Origin: PALSA-607 sp963737705 | GTDB taxonomy: Bacteria; Actinomycetota; Actinomycetes; Acidothermales; Acidothermaceae | Direction of reading: 5' to 3' | Assembly: GCA_963737705.1 (NCBI GenBank) | Contig: CAVTTP010000005.1 | Span: 310,001 to 374,000 of the forward strand | DNA length: 64,000 nt | Part shown: piece by piece, positions 60,406-64,000 of the stretch | How positions within the stretch are numbered: position 1 is the first letter of the stretch | Layout: the number at the start of each line of letters is the position of its first letter | Translations under genes and position numbers: made by a program | The notes under the pieces: model-generated | Told to the model about the DNA's origin: nothing | Database searches by the model: none | Seen by the model: the letters and a program-made list of their open reading frames with translations, nothing else

Positions 60406-61355
60406 CGGCGCTTCTCCTCACGCAGCTGCTGGACGAGGAAGGTAATGATCGGTACCAGTGCGATGACCAGCAACACGACACCCAAGGATGATCCGAAGCC
60501 GATCCGGCTTTGTTGCCCGAGGATGTTGCGGGTAACCAGCACCGATAGCAGCTCGAGGCCGTTCGTCCCGCCGTTGGTGATGTAGACGAGGTCGAACGCG
60601 CGCAACGACTCGATCACGGTGATAACGACGATGATGACGTTAATCGGGCGCAAGACCGGAAACACGACGCGCCAAAATGTCTGCCACGGACTCGCGCCGT
60701 CAACCGTCGCCGCCTCACGCAGCGTCGGGTCAACGGCCTTCAAGCCGGCCAGATACAGCACCATCACGTAGCCGACCTGACGCCAAGAGGCTTCGACCAG
60801 AACTGCCCAGATGTTCAGCTTCGGATTTCCGAGCCAGTCGATGAAGTTGGTCTGCCCGTTACGGCCGATCAGGCTGTTGATCAGTCCGTAGTTGTTCGAG
60901 TACATGAGCTCCCAGATGATGCCGATCAGCGCAAGCGACAGCATGACCGGCAAGAAGATCAGGCTTTGGTAGATGCGACTGCCGCGAATCTTCTGATCGA
61001 GCAGGACGGCGATCAGAATCCCAAGCGGAGTCGCGAAGACAATGAACACGACGAGCCAAAGCACGTTGTGTTCGAGCGCCGGGACGAATGGCGGATAGTT
61101 CGTCGCGATCTGGTGGTAGTTCTGGACGCCGTCGGCACGGATTGCCTTGAGGCCGCCGATGCCGCTCCACGTCGTAAACGACAGGAACACTGTCGCAATC
61201 GCTGGGAACCATACGAAGAAGAGCACGATCGCCAACGGGATGAAGACCATCAGCGACAGGACGACCTTGTCACCGACCGAGAACATGCGAACTCCTCGCC
61301 GGCGGCGCTTGCGCACCGCCGGCGAGGAGCCGATCGCTGGGGTAGCTGCGACCAT
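60402..61355 (-). CDS. ABC sugar transporter permease (MalF type), alpha-galactoside locus
   Basis: The 317-residue protein has six helices after a basic N-terminus (RKRRRRGVRM). The EAA loop reads LREAATVDGASPWQTFWRVV. QSLIFLPVMLSLALIGIIWE and LRAFDLVYITNGGTNGLELL are conserved CUT1 segments. Its ATG overlaps the binding-protein stop (TAATG at 61353-61357), unlike the other sugar operon in this window where a hairpin separates the two. Confidence 0.92.
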   Translation of the reverse strand: MVAATPAIGSSPAVRKRRRRGVRMFSVGDKVVLSLMVFIPLAIVLFFVWFPAIATVFLSFTTWSGIGGLKAIRADGVQNYHQIATNYPPFVPALEHNVLWLVVFIVFATPLGILIAVLLDQKIRGSRIYQSLIFLPVMLSLALIGIIWELMYSNNYGLINSLIGRNGQTNFIDWLGNPKLNIWAVLVEASWRQVGYVMVLYLAGLKAVDPTLREAATVDGASPWQTFWRVVFPVLRPINVIIVVITVIESLRAFDLVYITNGGTNGLELLSVLVTRNILGQQSRIGFGSSLGVVLLVIALVPIITFLVQQLREEKRR

Positions 61356-62809
61356 TAGCTGGTGAACACCGTCTTTGCCTGCCCCTCAAGGGCCTTGAGT
61401 TGCGAAGCGACCGCGGTTGGGTCGTTGAAGAAGCTCTGGATCATGGCCGCAACCGTGTTGTCCGCGAAGTCGGGGTTCGTGTCACGGTCGAGGAACTGGG
61501 CGATGTCCTTGGAGTTCTTGATCAGTGCCGCCGACGCGAGTTGGATCGGGTTGTAGTTGCTGGTGTCGGCGTCGGTGGCCGCAGCAACGTCACTCGGGTC
61601 AGTCTTGCCGTAGAGCGCCTCAGCCTGCGCGGTACCGATGTACTCGAGCAACGCGGCCGCACCAGCCTGGTTCTTGACCTTCTTGCTCATCATGAACCCG
61701 TCGATCGGAGCGTCAATCGCGTCTTGTGCGTTGGCCGGGTCAATCGCCGGGTATGGGAAGAACGCGAGGTCAGCAAGGTCAGGTGCCGCGGTGAACTGCT
61801 GTGCCACGAACGAGCCAAGGAGGTACATACCTGCTTGCTTGTTGAGCAAAGTCTTCGCAGCGTCCTGCCAGATGCGGCCGTTAGCGCCCGCCTGCTGGTA
61901 GGGCAAAATCTCGGTCCACTGCTTGAACACCGCAAGCACCTTCGCGTCGTCCCAGGCGACCTTGTGCGCCATCAGATCCATGTGGAACTGGAACCCGTTC
62001 AGGCGCATGTTGATGATATCGAAGGTGCCCAGGGCCGGCCAGCCATCCTTTTGGCCCATCGCCATTGGCACGAGACCGTCCGTCTTCATCTGCTTTTGCA
62101 GCGCAACGAACGCGTCCCACGTCGTGGGGACCTGGTAGCCCTTGGCGGCCCAGACGCTCTTTCGGTAGAAGACCGCCCACGGGTAGTTGTAGAGCGGCAC
62201 GAAGTAGTAGTGCCCGTCGTCGCCCTTGGATGCGGACTTGAACGCGTCGGAGAAGTTGCCGCCGATCTTGTCCCACACATCGTCGATTGGTGTCGCAAGG
62301 CCTTGGGACGCGAAGAACCGCATGCGGAAACCGGCGAACCAGGTGAAGAGATCGTCGGGGGTGCCCTGCAGGTAGTTGTTGATGTTGTTCTGGAAGGTGT
62401 TGTGGTCGACGGTGTTGATCGTGACCTTGGCGTTGGGGTTGGCCGACGTGAAGCCGCCGATCATCGCCGCAAAGGCCGCCTTCGGCACCGCGTCGGAGTA
62501 GTTCGACCCGAACGTGATGGTGCCGGTCGCAGCTCCGCCAGCAGCCGACGAGCCGGCAGCCGACGAGGGCGCCGCAGCAACACTGGACGGCGCAGCAGCG
62601 GCGCTCGAGGGCGCAGCGGCAGCCGAGGTAGTCGCGGCCGCCGGCGCGGACGAACTTGGCGTGGTCGCGGTCTTCTTGCTGCTGCTGCACGCTTCAAGGA
62701 GCGCGCCGGGGACGACGGCAAGACCGGCAGCTCCGGCCAGACCCTTGAGTACGGATCGACGACTCAGTGGCGACTGCGCGCCGGGAGTACCGGACTCGGA
62801 GTCCGACAT
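61355..62809 (-). CDS. extracellular solute-binding lipoprotein, alpha-galactoside locus
   Basis: The product has 484 residues from ATG 62809, with GGAGG six bases upstream. The N-terminus has a twin-arginine motif (SRRSVLKGLAGAAGL) followed by a lipobox ending LLEAC. A Ser/Ala-rich linker precedes an SBP_bac_1 fold with TPDDLFTWFAGFRMRFFASQ, YYFVPLYNYPWAVFYRKS and YLLGSFVAQQFTAAPDLADL. It is first in an operon with two permeases and an alpha-galactosidase, so the ligand is probably an alpha-galactoside. Export via Tat is inferred from the RR pair. Confidence 0.9.
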   Translation of the reverse strand: MSDSESGTPGAQSPLSRRSVLKGLAGAAGLAVVPGALLEACSSSKKTATTPSSSAPAAATTSAAAAPSSAAAAPSSVAAAPSSAAGSSAAGGAATGTITFGSNYSDAVPKAAFAAMIGGFTSANPNAKVTINTVDHNTFQNNINNYLQGTPDDLFTWFAGFRMRFFASQGLATPIDDVWDKIGGNFSDAFKSASKGDDGHYYFVPLYNYPWAVFYRKSVWAAKGYQVPTTWDAFVALQKQMKTDGLVPMAMGQKDGWPALGTFDIINMRLNGFQFHMDLMAHKVAWDDAKVLAVFKQWTEILPYQQAGANGRIWQDAAKTLLNKQAGMYLLGSFVAQQFTAAPDLADLAFFPYPAIDPANAQDAIDAPIDGFMMSKKVKNQAGAAALLEYIGTAQAEALYGKTDPSDVAAATDADTSNYNPIQLASAALIKNSKDIAQFLDRDTNPDFADNTVAAMIQSFFNDPTAVASQLKALEGQAKTVFTS

Positions 62810-63241
62810 GGTGCCTCCATCAGTGGTGGTGAACGGGTGGTGGTGAACGGGTGGTGGTGAACCGGTGGTGATGAACGGGTGGTGGTCGGGAGCGGTGTGT
62901 GGATCAGGGCCGAAATTGTGGGGTGTGGGGGATCGCGAACGCTTGCACAACAGATTCGAGCGGGACCCATCAGAAGCGCTCACAGCAAACCGCTCGCTCG
63001 GACCGGTGTCAAGCATCGCGAAGGTTGCGATTCGGTCTCGCAGTCGCCTCCCTCGTGTGGGGCCAAATTGACTCACTATCGCTGCCAGAGCGTGACTTCA
63101 CCGAGAAGGCGCGCGTACGCAGCGGGTGGACCGAGCCTGAGCGCCCGGCTGGGCGCGTCACACGTGAGGGCGATGGTGCATTGCTGCGAGCGCGCTGAAT
63201 CTTGTGTGAACGTGGCGCGTTCTGTGTAGGGTGACGCCACC
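62810..63241. other. 432-base divergent control region of the galactoside locus
   Basis: No gene is present. It contains the 14-bp tandem array (62824-62890) and a hairpin GCGCCC-GGCT-GGGCGC at 63141-63156. TTGTGT (about 63203) with TAGGGT some 17 bases downstream is a weak promoter candidate for the GH42 gene. I saw no convincing LacI-type operator. Confidence 0.45.
62824..62890. repeat. 14-bp tandem repeats upstream of the binding-protein gene
   Basis: TGGTGGTGAACGGG occurs four times in direct tandem (two perfect copies, two with one change each), followed by a partial copy. It starts 15 bases before the start codon, so on the minus strand it forms a 5' leader of repeated CCCGTTCACCACCA units. 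Confidence 0.85.
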
Positions 63242-64000
63242 ATGACCACCTCTGGTAGCAACCGACGCTGGCCCCGCGTGCCAGGTATCGCCTTCGGTGG
63301 CGACTACAACCCAGAGCAATGGCCTGAGGACATCTGGGCCGAAGATATCGCACTTATGGGCGAAGCGGGCGTATCGATGGTCACCGTCGGCGTCTTCTCG
63401 TGGGCCTTGTTAGAGCCGTCGGAGGGCAGCTACGACTTCGGCTGGCTGGATCGCGTGATGGACCTGCTGGCGCAGGCCGACATCGGCGTCGATCTCGCGA
63501 CGGCGACGGCGTCGCCTCCCCCGTGGTTCTCCAACCGCTACCCGGAGAGCCTCCCCGTGACCCGTGAGGGTCACCGCGTATGGCAAGGGGGTCGACAGGC
63601 TTACTGCCCTAGCTCGACCGCTTACCGCGCGGCGGCAACAGCGCTAGCTGGCGCGCTCGCGGACCGGTACAAGAACCATCCCGCGTTGGCGATGTGGCAC
63701 GTGAACAACGAGTACGGCTGCCACATCGCCGAATGCTTCTGCGACGTGAGCGCCGCGTCGTTTCGCCGCTGGCTCGTCGAGCGTTATGGCGATCTCGATC
63801 GACTGAACGAGGCCTGGGGCACTGCGTTTTGGAGCCAGCACTACTACGACTGGGCTGAGGTCATCCCGCCGCGGCTGACTCCGACCTGGGGCAATCCCAC
63901 GCAGAACCTCGACTGGAAGAGATTCTGCAGCGATGAGTTACTCGCGTGCTTCGTCGCCGAACGCGACGTGCTGCGCGCCATCACCCCCGACCTCCCGATC
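63242..64000 (+). CDS. GH42 beta-galactosidase (partial, 3' end outside window)
   Basis: The 253 visible residues cover the beginning of a GH42 TIM barrel: GIAFGGDYNPEQWPEDIWAE, VSMVTVGVFSWALLEPSEGS, LATATASPPPWFSNRYPESL and HVNNEYGCHIAECFC, where the Glu of NNEYG is the acid/base. A cysteine-rich insertion (CHIAECFCDV) is the zinc-site region of the family. It hydrolyses beta-galactosides in the cytosol. It is divergent from the alpha-galactoside transporter operon and likely co-regulated with it. The nucleophile Glu lies outside the window. Confidence 0.92.
   Translation, partial: MTTSGSNRRWPRVPGIAFGGDYNPEQWPEDIWAEDIALMGEAGVSMVTVGVFSWALLEPSEGSYDFGWLDRVMDLLAQADIGVDLATATASPPPWFSNRYPESLPVTREGHRVWQGGRQAYCPSSTAYRAAATALAGALADRYKNHPALAMWHVNNEYGCHIAECFCDVSAASFRRWLVERYGDLDRLNEAWGTAFWSQHYYDWAEVIPPRLTPTWGNPTQNLDWKRFCSDELLACFVAERDVLRAITPDLPI

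Noticed and set aside
59278..60585. plus-strand open frame of 435 codons
   Set aside because: It is antisense to the GH36 start and a permease gene with clear motifs; no ribosome site and no family.
61400..62860. plus-strand open frame of 486 codons
   Set aside because: It runs opposite the solute-binding protein gene and has low-complexity Arg/Val/Gly composition from GC-rich third positions.
62824..62890. possible CRISPR array
   Set aside because: The units are 14 bp in direct contact with no spacers, and there is no cas gene.
62960..63241. LacI-type operator for the galactoside locus
   Set aside because: AGCGCT-containing stretches and the GCGCCC/GGGCGC hairpin lack the spacing and arm quality seen at the clear operators near 38 kb.

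Overview
The window is high-GC DNA with codon use and gene content typical of an actinobacterium (Actinomycetota). The signs include oligoribonuclease followed directly by tRNA-His(GTG), an ACT-domain malic enzyme coupled to moaA, YihY/BrkB-type and DUF1206 membrane proteins, a BTAD-domain regulator, an F420-reductase-like protein, sugar ABC operons without their own ATPase, and many GTG starts with ATGA/GTGA overlaps. I cannot name the genus; a Frankineae-like soil actinobacterium would fit.

Layout. 1-14 kb is chromosomal backbone: a truncated PAS-PAS-PAS-EAL c-di-GMP phosphodiesterase, a small HTH protein, a broken BTAD/YVTN-propeller/peptide-binding fusion gene, a secreted cupin, msrA, an SPFH membrane protein with a ribbon-helix-helix partner and a palindromic operator, a VOC protein, a GDT1-type transporter, malic enzyme-moaA, orn, tRNA-His, a YihY-type protein and tRNA-Lys(CTT).

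14-40.6 kb is a composite integration hotspot. The last 47 bases of tRNA-Lys (plus TG) occur three times without a mismatch (14026, 25224, 40593), and a decayed copy lies near 22027. The segments between them are: (A) 14.1-22.06 kb, with a three-gene Lamassu/ABC-3C-like defence operon (SIR2-like effector, middle protein, Rad50-like zinc-hook ATPase) whose two large genes are riddled with frameshifts, and an RHH protein next to an unknown protein; (B) 22.06-25.27 kb, with a Shedu-like (DUF4263) nuclease and a decayed formaldehyde-dehydrogenase-like gene; (C) 25.27-40.6 kb, a metabolic island with an IS481 remnant, a methyltransferase, cytidine deaminase, a LysR/MFS pair, an eight-gene operon for uptake and breakdown of a sugar or nucleoside (ribokinase, nucleoside hydrolase, ABC binding protein and two permeases, MFS, RidA, DUF3830) under a LacI repressor with three matching operators, and a CadD-like transporter. 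No intact integrase was found in any segment.

40.6-64 kb returns to backbone: an SDR, two nearly identical VOC proteins on either side of a GH15 glucoamylase/trehalase, GNAT, an F420-reductase-like protein, a secreted seven-repeat CX5C protein, two coupled PAP2 phosphatases, a diacylglycerol-kinase-like / DUF1206 / phospholipase D-like lipid cluster, a PAS-GGDEF cyclase, an FMN-dependent alpha-hydroxy-acid dehydrogenase, a zinc alcohol dehydrogenase and a COG4280 membrane protein. It ends with an alpha-galactoside locus: binding protein, two permeases and GH36 alpha-galactosidase, divergent from a GH42 beta-galactosidase cut by the window edge.
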